From Bacillota bacterium (GTDB lineage Bacteria > Bacillota > Clostridia > Lachnospirales > Lachnospiraceae), in the NCBI GenBank assembly GCA_023437365.1, contig JAEZGK010000078.1, positions 1 through 64,000 of the forward strand: a stretch of 64,000 nucleotides of DNA, given 5' to 3'. Under the pieces are notes generated by a model. It did not search any database. It saw only the letters and a program-made list of their open reading frames with translations, and was not told the DNA's origin. The position numbers were made by a program, and so were the translations under genes. Below, in pieces: positions 35,249 through 42,987 of this stretch; position 1 is the first letter of the stretch, and the number at the start of each line of letters is the position of its first letter.

Positions 35249-35746
35249 ATGCCAAGTAAAAACTATGATCAGCCTGCCGGACAGGCTAAAAATACCGGTG
35301 TATTTCATAAAGGAATATCGGGTAATACCGGAATGACAGGTAGCACCGGAGCCCCGGGAGGCACCGGAAAGCCAGTAAGCAGCGGAGTAGCGGGAGGCAC
35401 CGGAATGCCAAAGAATACAGGAGTACCGGGCGATACAGGAACAGCAGGCATTGGCGGAATGATTGACGCAATAAATATGGCTGATACAATAGGTTCTTCT
35501 GAGAATACCAACGAAAGCGTTTATAACAGACGGGGTATACAGCAGATGGGACTATCCGCCGGCTCCGGGGAAGGACCGACGGGCGGAAACAGCGGGTCAG
35601 ACGGATCAGGAAGCTATGGTGTAACAGGCAGGACCGGAGGTACCACTGATCCCAGTAATTCTGGTATTGAGGGTGGTTGGAACCTGTCGGATGTCAAGGC
35701 TGCAAAGAATGGGAAGAAAGATAATTCCTTCCGAGATCTTGGTTGA
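35249..35746 (+). CDS. Collagen-like Gly-X-Thr/Pro repeat protein
   Basis: The 165-residue product starts at ATG 35249 after AAAAGGAGGAG; a longer in-frame start at 35084 lies inside spo0A and is not credible. Residues about 24-75 are Gly-X-Y triplets (GISGNTGMTGSTGAPGGTGK, GVPGDTGTAGIGG) with two interruptions, rich in Thr at Y. There is no signal peptide or membrane segment. In spore formers such stretches occur in exosporium filaments; its place next to spo0A makes a spore-surface role plausible but unproven. The C-terminal half is Gly/Ser-rich without triplets. Confidence 0.75.
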   Translation: MPSKNYDQPAGQAKNTGVFHKGISGNTGMTGSTGAPGGTGKPVSSGVAGGTGMPKNTGVPGDTGTAGIGGMIDAINMADTIGSSENTNESVYNRRGIQQMGLSAGSGEGPTGGNSGSDGSGSYGVTGRTGGTTDPSNSGIEGGWNLSDVKAAKNGKKDNSFRDLG

Positions 35747-35922
35747 GGAAGAGAAGGTCCATATGAAAGGTGAGTATCATTGGACCTACATATGCCATTA
35801 GCATAGGGTTTACTGAAGGAAAATAAATCTTATGGGCAGATGCAAAAGTGCACAAAAAACTATTTTGGGCATTATAAAAAATAAACATAATCATAATATT
35901 GATGAAATAGACAAATAAGCAC

Positions 35923-35951
35923 TTGATATTTTATTCTAAATTAGGTAAAAT
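35923..35951 (+). promoter_or_regulatory. Sigma-A-type promoter of gap
   Basis: TTGATA (35923-35928) and TAAAAT (35946-35951) are 17 bases apart, 107 bases before the gap start. The leader contains a small hairpin CTGTC/GACAG. The rest of the 312-bp gap is AT-rich with no gene. Confidence 0.6.
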
Positions 35952-36058
35952 GATTTTGGATTGAGATTTTTTTGTCAATGTACTCAATTTATGTAAGTAT
36001 GATTAATTGCTGTCTTATGACAGTAAATTATAAATTTATCAATTAGGAGGAATTAATC

Positions 36059-37072
36059 ATGGCAGTAAAAGTAGCAATTAATGGGTTTGGACGTATCGGC
36101 CGTCTTGCATTCAGACAGATGTTCGGCGCAGAAGGTTATGAAATCGTAGCTATCAATGACTTAACAGATGCTAAGATGTTAGCTCACTTATTAAAATACG
36201 ATTCCGCACAGGGAAGATATGCTAAGGCTGATACAGTTGTAGCTAAGGAAAGCTCCATCGTTGTAGATGGTAAGGAGATTAAGATTTATGCTCAGAAGAA
36301 TCCCGCTGATTTACCTTGGGGTGAGCTCGGTGTAGATGTAGTTCTTGAGTGTACAGGTTTCTTTGCATCCAAAGCTAAATCACAGGCACATATCGATGCA
36401 GGTGCTAAGAAGGTTGTTATCTCCGCACCGGCTGGCGATGATCTTCCTACTGTTGTATTCAGTGTTAATGAGAATATCTTAAAGGCTTCTGATACAATCA
36501 TTTCCGCAGCTTCTTGTACAACTAACTGTTTAGCTCCTATGGCTGACACATTAAATAAATTAGTTCCCATAGAAAAAGGCTTCATGACAACGATCCACGC
36601 TTATACAGGTGATCAGATGACACTTGATGGCCCTCATCCGAAGGGTGATTTAAGAAGAGCTCGTGCTGCAGCTGTTAATATTGTTCCCAACTCTACAGGC
36701 GCTGCTAAGGCGATCGGCCTTGTAATTCCTGAGTTAAGCGGTAAGTTAGACGGCGCTGCACAGAGAGTTCCGGTTCCGACAGGATCTACCACAGAATTAG
36801 TAGCAGTTGTTAACGGTAAGGTTTCTAAGGCTGATATCAACGCAGCTATGAAGGCAGCAGCCAGTGCATCCTTCGGTTACACAGAAGACGAGCTTGTATC
36901 CTCTGATATCATCGGTATTACTTATGGTTCCTTATTCGATGCTACTCAGACTAAGGTTACTGATCTTGAGAACGGTAAGAGCTTAGTAAAGGTTGTTTCC
37001 TGGTATGATAACGAGAATTCCTACACAAGCCAGATGGTTAGAACAATTAAATACTTTGCTGAATTAGCATAA
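36059..37072 (+). CDS. gap: Glyceraldehyde-3-phosphate dehydrogenase
   Basis: The enzyme oxidises glyceraldehyde 3-phosphate to 1,3-bisphosphoglycerate with NAD. The 337-residue protein has the nucleotide-binding AINGFGRIGRLAFRQM, the catalytic Cys153 in SAASCTTNCLAP, and the conserved RRARAAAVNIVPNSTGAAKAI and WYDNENSYTSQMVRT. ATG follows TTAGGAGGAA. It has its own promoter and a strong terminator, so gap, pgk and tpiA are neighbours but probably separately regulated. Confidence 0.98.
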   Translation: MAVKVAINGFGRIGRLAFRQMFGAEGYEIVAINDLTDAKMLAHLLKYDSAQGRYAKADTVVAKESSIVVDGKEIKIYAQKNPADLPWGELGVDVVLECTGFFASKAKSQAHIDAGAKKVVISAPAGDDLPTVVFSVNENILKASDTIISAASCTTNCLAPMADTLNKLVPIEKGFMTTIHAYTGDQMTLDGPHPKGDLRRARAAAVNIVPNSTGAAKAIGLVIPELSGKLDGAAQRVPVPTGSTTELVAVVNGKVSKADINAAMKAAASASFGYTEDELVSSDIIGITYGSLFDATQTKVTDLENGKSLVKVVSWYDNENSYTSQMVRTIKYFAELA

Positions 37073-37097
37073 GAAATATTTGCTTAATTGATCCATC

Positions 37098-37131
37098 ATG
37101 GGTCCGGTCTCTCAGGACCGGACCCATTTTT
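37098..37131 (+). terminator. Intrinsic terminator of gap
   Basis: A perfect 12-bp GC-rich stem, 37098-37109 with 37116-37127 (ATGGGTCCGGTC), is followed by TTTTTAG. Confidence 0.92.
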
Positions 37132-37192
37132 AGTCGCAGTTTATTGTTGCGCAACTCACAGTCGGACAATGTATGCGAAGCAGGAAACGTAA

Positions 37193-37210
37193 GTGTCAGC
37201 TAACTGACAC
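37193..37210. repeat. Hairpin related to the recN-flanking repeats
   Basis: GTGTCAG-CTAA-CTGACAC (37193-37210) followed by CTTATTCTC resembles the 3-prime hairpin and tail of the 79-bp elements around recN. The flanks share only weak similarity, so it may be a diverged relative. A TATAAT at 37281-37286 before pgk is a possible -10 box without a clear -35. Confidence 0.45.
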
Positions 37211-37311
37211 CTTATTCTCAAAAACTCTTTCTGAGATAAGTACTCCGTGTATTTGTTCTCTTGGAAGGCGTAAATTACGTTATAATGAAGAGAGTTGAAA
37301 GGAGATCATAT

Positions 37312-38505
37312 ATGTTAAATAAGAAGACAGTTGATGATATCAATGTAAAAGGTCAAAGAGTATTAGTTAGATGTGATTTCAACGTTCCGTTACAGGAAGG
37401 CAGAATTACAGATGAGGTACGTCTGGTAGCAGCACTCCCTACCATCAAGAAATTAATCAATGATGGCGGTAAGGTAATCCTTTGCTCCCATCTTGGCAAG
37501 CCCAAGGGCGAGCCGAAGCCGGAATTATCACTGGCACCGGTAGCTGTAAGATTAGCTCAGCTGTTAGGACAGGAAGTAAAATTTGCTAAGGATGATAATG
37601 TAGTTGGCGAGAATGCGAAAGCTGCTGTTGCTGCCATGAAGGACGGCGAAGTAGTTCTTCTTGAGAATACCCGTTACAGAGTAGAAGAGACTAAGAATGG
37701 TGAAGCTTTCAGCCAGGAGCTGGCTTCTCTTTGTGATGTATTTGTAGATGATGCTTTTGGTACTGCTCACAGAGCACACTGCTCCAACGTAGGCGTGACT
37801 CAGTATGTGAAGACCGCGGTGGTTGGTTACTTGATGCAGAAGGAGATTGATTTCCTCGGCAATGCTGTCAACAATCCGGTTAGACCTTTTGTAGCAATCC
37901 TTGGCGGATCCAAAGTATCCAGTAAGATTTCCGTAATTGATAACTTACTGGATAAGGTTGATACCTTAATCATCGGTGGTGGTATGGCATATACCTTTAT
38001 GAAGGCTCTTGGAGAAGAGGTTGGTAACTCCTTATTAGAGGCTGATTTCCTGGATTATGCAAAGCAGATGATGGAAAAGGCTGAGAAGAAGGGCGTGAAG
38101 TTATTGATTCCGATCGATACTGTAGTTGCTCAGGAATTCTCCAATGATACACCGTTCAAGACTGTTGGCCGCGGAGAGATCGAAGCAGGCTGGCAGGGAC
38201 TTGATATCGGTGAGAAGACCTGCGAGCTTTATGCAGATGCCATCAAGAACGCTAAAACTGTAGTATGGAATGGACCGATGGGCGTATTCGAATTCTCTAA
38301 TTTTGCATCAGGTACAATCGCAGTAGCTAAAGCTCTTGCAGAGATCGAGGCTACCACAATCATCGGTGGTGGCGATTCCGCAGCAGCGGTTAACATCTTG
38401 GGCTTCGGTGATAAGATGACACATATCTCCACAGGCGGTGGAGCTTCCCTTGAATTCTTAGAGGGTAAGGAGCTTCCCGGTGTCGCTGCAGTCAATGACA
38501 AATAA
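37312..38505 (+). CDS. pgk: Phosphoglycerate kinase
   Basis: Pgk transfers phosphate from 1,3-bisphosphoglycerate to ADP. The 397-residue protein starts MLNKKTVDDINVKGQRVLVR, with DFNVPL, the substrate-binding SHLGKPKG, LLENTRYRVEE, the hinge-side FVDDAFGTAHRAHCS, GGSKVSSKI and the nucleotide site IIGGGDSAAAV. ATG 37312 follows AAAGGAGAT; the longer in-frame start at 37261 is not supported. Confidence 0.98.
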   Translation: MLNKKTVDDINVKGQRVLVRCDFNVPLQEGRITDEVRLVAALPTIKKLINDGGKVILCSHLGKPKGEPKPELSLAPVAVRLAQLLGQEVKFAKDDNVVGENAKAAVAAMKDGEVVLLENTRYRVEETKNGEAFSQELASLCDVFVDDAFGTAHRAHCSNVGVTQYVKTAVVGYLMQKEIDFLGNAVNNPVRPFVAILGGSKVSSKISVIDNLLDKVDTLIIGGGMAYTFMKALGEEVGNSLLEADFLDYAKQMMEKAEKKGVKLLIPIDTVVAQEFSNDTPFKTVGRGEIEAGWQGLDIGEKTCELYADAIKNAKTVVWNGPMGVFEFSNFASGTIAVAKALAEIEATTIIGGGDSAAAVNILGFGDKMTHISTGGGASLEFLEGKELPGVAAVNDK

Positions 38506-38514
38506 TTTGTAACT

Positions 38515-38643
38515 GTTCAGAGCCAAGTAAATTTGATAAAATATGTGATGAATGCTCGTATTCGTGAGCATATTTTATCAAATTAATATGGCGGATACGC
38601 CACATCGAGGAAACACGAAGTGTTTTCGAGATTGGTTCTGAAC
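38515..38643. repeat. Branched hairpin element behind pgk
   Basis: An outer 12-bp stem (38515-38526 with 38632-38643, GTTCAGAGCCAA/TTGGTTCTGAAC, one G-T pair) encloses a perfect 15-bp AT-rich stem (38530-38544 with 38570-38584) carrying an inner GCTC/GAGC, then TGGCG/CGCCA (38589-38602), then AACAC/GTGTT with flanking partial pairing (about 38605-38631). No T run follows. It starts ten bases after the pgk stop. The remaining 170 bases before tpiA show no gene. Confidence 0.8.
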
Positions 38644-38819
38644 ATTCTGAACAGCTACAATAATTTTCATAACAGTAATTAAATAATAACTGACAGTAGC
38701 AAGCTTTTCTTTGAAGACATTAAATGAAGGGGAAGCTTGCTACAATCTGATTTGAAGAAATTAATCTACCCGCAGCGAAAGCTGGTATAGGTATAGAATA
38801 ATTATTTAGGAGGACTATT

Positions 38820-39566
38820 ATGCGTAGAAAGATTATTGCAGGTAACTGGAAGATGAATAAGACTCCGGCGGAGACCGTTACCTTAATCAATGAATTAAAG
38901 CCTTTAGTAGTGACAGAGGAAGCAGACGTAGTATTCTGCGTACCTTCCGTATCTTTGACAACAGCACTGGAAGCAGCTAAGGGAACTAATATTGCGATCG
39001 GTGCACAGAATATGTATTATGAGGAAAGCGGAGCTTTTACCGGTGAGATTTCACCCAGCATGCTGACCAGCATCGGCGTAAAGTATGTTATCATAGGACA
39101 TTCCGAAAGAAGAGAATACTTTGCTGAGACAGATGAGACTGTTAATAAGAAGGTTTTAAAAGCATTTGAGCATGGTTTAACACCCATCATCTGCTGCGGT
39201 GAATCCTTAAAGCAGAGAGAACAGGGCATTACCATCGACTGGATTCGTCAGCAAATCAAGATTGCTTTCTTGAATGTAAGTGCAGACCAGGCTAAGACAG
39301 CAGTGATTGCTTACGAGCCAATCTGGGCTATCGGTACAGGCAAAGTGGCTACTACAGAGCAGGCAGAAGAGGTGTGTAAGGCTATCCGTGAGTGTATCGC
39401 AGAGATCTATTGCGACAAGACAGCAGCTGAGATCCGTATACAGTACGGCGGCAGCGTAACAGCAGCAAGTGCTGCAGATCTATTCTCTCAGGCGAACATC
39501 GACGGTGGTCTGGTTGGCGGTGCAAGCTTGAAGGCTGATTTCGGAAAAATTGTAAATTATAAGTAA
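38820..39566 (+). CDS. tpiA: Triosephosphate isomerase
   Basis: TpiA interconverts dihydroxyacetone phosphate and glyceraldehyde 3-phosphate. The 248-residue TIM barrel has AGNWKMNKTPAE (Lys11), His94 in VIIGHSERREYF, the catalytic Glu166 in AYEPIWAIGTGK and the phosphate-binding YGGSVTAA and GGLVGGASL. ATG follows TTAGGAGGA. A large foldback element begins 12 bases after its stop. Confidence 0.98.
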   Translation: MRRKIIAGNWKMNKTPAETVTLINELKPLVVTEEADVVFCVPSVSLTTALEAAKGTNIAIGAQNMYYEESGAFTGEISPSMLTSIGVKYVIIGHSERREYFAETDETVNKKVLKAFEHGLTPIICCGESLKQREQGITIDWIRQQIKIAFLNVSADQAKTAVIAYEPIWAIGTGKVATTEQAEEVCKAIRECIAEIYCDKTAAEIRIQYGGSVTAASAADLFSQANIDGGLVGGASLKADFGKIVNYK

Positions 39567-39577
39567 GGATGATAAAG

Positions 39578-39967
39578 ACTCAAACTTCGCAGTGTCAGGG
39601 TATGAGGCTTAATAAAATCAGCTATTGTGGCGAATTACCCTCAATCCTGTATCGTATTATCCTTGGCTCCGGTATTTTTTCGCAAGTATTTCTAGTGCTC
39701 CGAAAATTGTTAAAGCAGAGCTGAAAAACTCGAACTCCTCGAGTCCAGATATCCTTATAGTTCATAATGTGTTTTCGATTATATGGGATATCTGTTCTCT
39801 CGTCAGACATCGAGCCTTTTCAGCTCTAAGCAATTTATCGGAGCATAAGAAATACATAAGCTCAAAATAAGTCGCCAAGTCAATACAATACTGATTTCGG
39901 GTAACTTCACCATACCAAGCTGATTTTATTAAGCCGATATACGTTTGACAAAAGGCGAAGTTTGAGT
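39578..39967. repeat. 390-bp near-palindromic foldback element
   Basis: The two halves are collinear inverted copies of each other. The tips are exact: 39578-39590 is the reverse complement of 39955-39967 (13 bp), and 39606-39623 of 39918-39935 (18 bp). Further in, matched blocks include TGCTCCG, GAGCTGAAAA and CAGATATCC near the apex (about 39775). The arms are about 195 bases each and appear roughly two-thirds identical. No transposase is encoded; short frames on both strands inside it are probably by-products. It could be a miniature inverted-repeat element or encode a long hairpin RNA. Confidence 0.85.
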
Positions 39968-40261
39968 ATATACTATATTTTGATGTGTTGATAATCAGTA
40001 TAATTTTTCAACATAATGTTTTTGATTGTAACGTTAATTTACAATTGATACGTTGGGTATGATAAAGAATTTAGACTGCTCAATATTCGAATCAGTATTA
40101 AAACAGTTATAAATTTTATAATTGCTTTAGTTTTGAAGCCATTATAACTCAGTGCTTATAATGAGAACAATTGTTAGCTATCCTTTTTGTCTTGTGATCT
40201 TAATAAGTATAGAAAGTAGTTTTCTTTATTTACTAAAACGCTAATATAACTGGAGGACAAG

Positions 40262-40579
40262 ATGAATTTATCTGAAGTTCAAGAAATAATAAAAACATTC
40301 ACACAAGATAAAAATTTGAATGCATCAATAAGTTTTAGAATGATAGACTTGACTTCAGAGGTAGGAGAATTATCGAAAGAAATCCTTAAGGGCACTAACT
40401 ATGGCATAAAGGAATTCAAGAAAACTGAAGAATGGAATAGTGAAATTGGAGATGTTTTATTCTCTTTGATTTGTATTGCTAATCAAACAGATACTAATTT
40501 AGAGGATTGCTTAAAATATGTACTTGATAAATATGAAATGAGATTTATTAATAAAGGAGAATTAAGCTCTGGAAGATAA
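40262..40579 (+). CDS. MazG-like nucleotide pyrophosphohydrolase
   Basis: The 105-residue all-helical protein has the MazG-type metal-binding pattern: a helix with SEVGELSKEI (E-x-x-E) and a second with EIGDVLFSLICIANQ (E-x-x-D). Proteins of this family hydrolyse NTPs or dNTPs to monophosphates and may clear modified nucleotides. Its length fits the single-domain subgroup. ATG follows TGGAGGA. It stands alone in an AT-rich stretch between the foldback element and gpmI, and its base composition is visibly more AT-rich than the glycolytic genes, hinting at later arrival. Confidence 0.85.
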   Translation: MNLSEVQEIIKTFTQDKNLNASISFRMIDLTSEVGELSKEILKGTNYGIKEFKKTEEWNSEIGDVLFSLICIANQTDTNLEDCLKYVLDKYEMRFINKGELSSGR

Positions 40580-40972
40580 ATACTTACTGCTCTGTGTTTT
40601 ACTGGCGCGAACTAAAGGAAATTAAACAGAGTAAAATTCATTATGTTCAAGAAGAATTAAGTTTCCACTAAATTTATCGAGACTTAATTTAATTCTTATT
40701 CTACGAGTTCTTTATTAGTTGATTATAGTTACAGTAAGGTATTTTCTTTTGCCTCTGTTAGGTTGCATAAGCTTATGGGAGGATTAAAGTAATCGTTAGG
40801 ATTACTGACTTATAAACGGAAGGTTTATAACATAATTGGTTTTACAGCATTACAGCTTCTAAAGGTTTATAGGTTTCACAGAATTATTAGTTAATAGCAT
40901 TATCAGGTATTGTTGCAGAGTATGCGTAAGAGAAGCCTGAGTGGATGGGTTTCTTAGTAAAGGAGTATAAGA
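40580..40972. other. Intergenic region, no gene seen
   Basis: There are no credible coding frames in these 393 AT-rich bases. A small hairpin ATAAAC/GTTTAT lies near 40813-40829. No clear promoter for gpmI was identified. Confidence 0.5.
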
Positions 40973-42514
40973 ATGAGTAAAAAGCCTACGGTATTAATGA
41001 TCTTGGATGGTTATGGTTTAAATGATAAGGAACAGGCGAATGCGATTGCAGAGGCAAATACTCCGGTAATGGATCGTCTGATGAAGGAATACCCTTTTGT
41101 GAAGGGTTATGCAAGCGGTATGGCAGTAGGCCTTCCGGATGGTCAGATGGGTAACTCAGAGGTTGGTCATATCAATATGGGTGCCGGAAGAATTGTTTAT
41201 CAGGAGCTTACACGAATTACGAAAGAAATAAAGGATGGAGACTTCTTCAAGAATGCGGCCTTCCTGGCAGCCATTGATAATTGTAAGAGAAATAATTCAG
41301 ACCTTCATCTCTACGGTCTGCTTTCCGATGGCGGTGTACACAGCCACAATACACATTTATATGCACTGCTTGAGATGGCAAAGAAGCAGGGCTTGACGAA
41401 TGTTTATGTTCATGCTTTCTTAGACGGACGCGATACGCCTCCGGCTTCCGGCAAGGGCTTTGTTGAGCAGCTTTGGGAGCAGATGAAAATCATCGGTGTC
41501 GGCAAGATTGCATCCGTCATGGGACGTTATTATGCAATGGATCGTGATAACCGCTGGGATCGTGTTGAGAAAGCTTACCGTGCCATGGTACTTGGGGAAG
41601 GCGAGACGGCTGACAATGCAATCAATGCTGTCCAGAATTCCTATGATACAGAGAAGTACGATGAATTTGTTATGCCCACTGTTGTAATGGAGAATGGGAA
41701 GCCGGTTGCAACCATCAAAGAGAAGGATTCCATCATCTTCTTTAACTTCAGACCGGACAGAGCAAGAGAAATAACCAGAGTATTCTGTGATGAAGAATTT
41801 TCTGGCTTTGAACGCGGTAAGAGAAGGGATCTGACCTATGTCTGCTTCTCCGAATATGATATTACTATTCCGAATAAGATTGTTGCTTTCCATAAGATTT
41901 CCCTGGATAATACCTTTGGCCAGTTCCTTGCAGCACATCATAAAACACAGCTTCGTCTGGCTGAGACAGAGAAGTATGCTCATGTTACGTTCTTCTTCAA
42001 TGCGGGTGTAGAGGTTCCGAATGAAGGTGAGGAACGTATCCTTGTCAATTCTCCTAAGGTAGCGACCTATGACCTTCAGCCCGAGATGAGCGCTTTTTTG
42101 GTAGCGGAGCATCTGGTGACAGCGATTCAGTCAGGAAAATATGATGTAATAGTCGTTAACTTCGCAAACCCGGATATGGTTGGTCATACCGGCATCGAAA
42201 GTGCCGCAATCAAAGCGATTGAAGCAGTGGATCAGTGTGTCGGTAAGGCTGTGGAAGCGCTGTTGTCTGTGGATGGGCAGATGTTCATCTGTGCTGATCA
42301 TGGAAATGCGGAGCAATTGGTGGATTATGAGACAGGAGATCCCTTTACAGCACATACGACAAATCCCGTTCCGTTCATTCTTGTGAACTATGATAAGGAT
42401 TATACTTTGGCTGAAGGTGGTTGTCTGGCAGATATCATTCCTACGATGATTGAGATGATGGGCATGGTGAAGCCGGAAGAGATGACAGGAAAGTCTTTAT
42501 TGATTAAAAAATAG
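40973..42514 (+). CDS. gpmI: 2,3-bisphosphoglycerate-independent phosphoglycerate mutase
   Basis: GpmI interconverts 3- and 2-phosphoglycerate and uses manganese, which makes it pH-sensitive in sporulating Bacillus. The 513-residue protein belongs to the alkaline-phosphatase superfamily: LMILDGYGLN at the start, the phosphorylated Ser62 in GQMGNSEVGHINMGAGR, LHLYGLLSDGGVHSH, FLDGRDTPP, NFRPDRAREITR and the C-terminal metal site ADHGNAEQ with TAHTTNPVPF. ATG follows AAAGGAGTA. It completes a near-full lower-glycolysis set; no enolase gene is in the window. Confidence 0.97.
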   Translation: MSKKPTVLMILDGYGLNDKEQANAIAEANTPVMDRLMKEYPFVKGYASGMAVGLPDGQMGNSEVGHINMGAGRIVYQELTRITKEIKDGDFFKNAAFLAAIDNCKRNNSDLHLYGLLSDGGVHSHNTHLYALLEMAKKQGLTNVYVHAFLDGRDTPPASGKGFVEQLWEQMKIIGVGKIASVMGRYYAMDRDNRWDRVEKAYRAMVLGEGETADNAINAVQNSYDTEKYDEFVMPTVVMENGKPVATIKEKDSIIFFNFRPDRAREITRVFCDEEFSGFERGKRRDLTYVCFSEYDITIPNKIVAFHKISLDNTFGQFLAAHHKTQLRLAETEKYAHVTFFFNAGVEVPNEGEERILVNSPKVATYDLQPEMSAFLVAEHLVTAIQSGKYDVIVVNFANPDMVGHTGIESAAIKAIEAVDQCVGKAVEALLSVDGQMFICADHGNAEQLVDYETGDPFTAHTTNPVPFILVNYDKDYTLAEGGCLADIIPTMIEMMGMVKPEEMTGKSLLIKK

Positions 42515-42572
42515 GTTGAAATAATTAGTATTCTATGATAGAATTGTCTTTAGTTTTCTAGGAGGTGTAGAC

Positions 42573-42812
42573 ATGGGAGCTTTAAAGCTGATTGTTCAGA
42601 TTGTTTATATTTTAGTATGTATCGGATTAACCTTCGTAGTATTAAAGCAGGAAGGTAAGGTAGCCGGTTTATCAGGCGCATTAGTAGGATCCGGCGATAC
42701 CTATTGGAGCAAGAATAAAGGACGCTCTGTAGAAGGTACACTTGAGAAGGTAACAGAAATCCTTGCAGGTGCATTCGCAGTTCTTTCCATTATTTTATGT
42801 CTGAAATGGTAA
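42573..42812 (+). CDS. secG: Preprotein translocase subunit SecG
   Basis: SecG is the small non-essential subunit of the SecYEG channel. The 79-residue protein has two membrane helices (about residues 4-22 and 58-77) joined by a polar loop that contains the family block GLSGALVGSGDTYWSKNKGRS. ATG follows CTAGGAGGTG. In many Firmicutes secG lies just before rnr and smpB, as here. A strong terminator follows. Confidence 0.95.
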   Translation: MGALKLIVQIVYILVCIGLTFVVLKQEGKVAGLSGALVGSGDTYWSKNKGRSVEGTLEKVTEILAGAFAVLSIILCLKW

Positions 42813-42829
42813 TCTGAAGAAATACATTT

Positions 42830-42863
42830 AAAACACTCTGAATGAAATCAGAGTGTTTTTTTC
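42830..42863 (+). terminator. Intrinsic terminator of secG
   Basis: A perfect 12-bp stem, 42830-42841 with 42848-42859 (AAAACACTCTGA), is followed by a run of T. Confidence 0.93.
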
Positions 42864-42987
42864 TTCTTCTTATTTTAAATCTAGCAATCTATGGTATACT
42901 AATAGTAAGCTCATGTAATAAAGAATACCGATGTCTGTAAATTAGAAGGGTTTAGTTGATTATATACCAGAAAAGTAGGTGCTGCAG

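Noticed and set aside
39622..39870. Short overlapping frames on both strands inside the foldback element
   Set aside because: They have no ribosome-binding sites and follow from the symmetric sequence. They would be reconsidered if homologous proteins were found.
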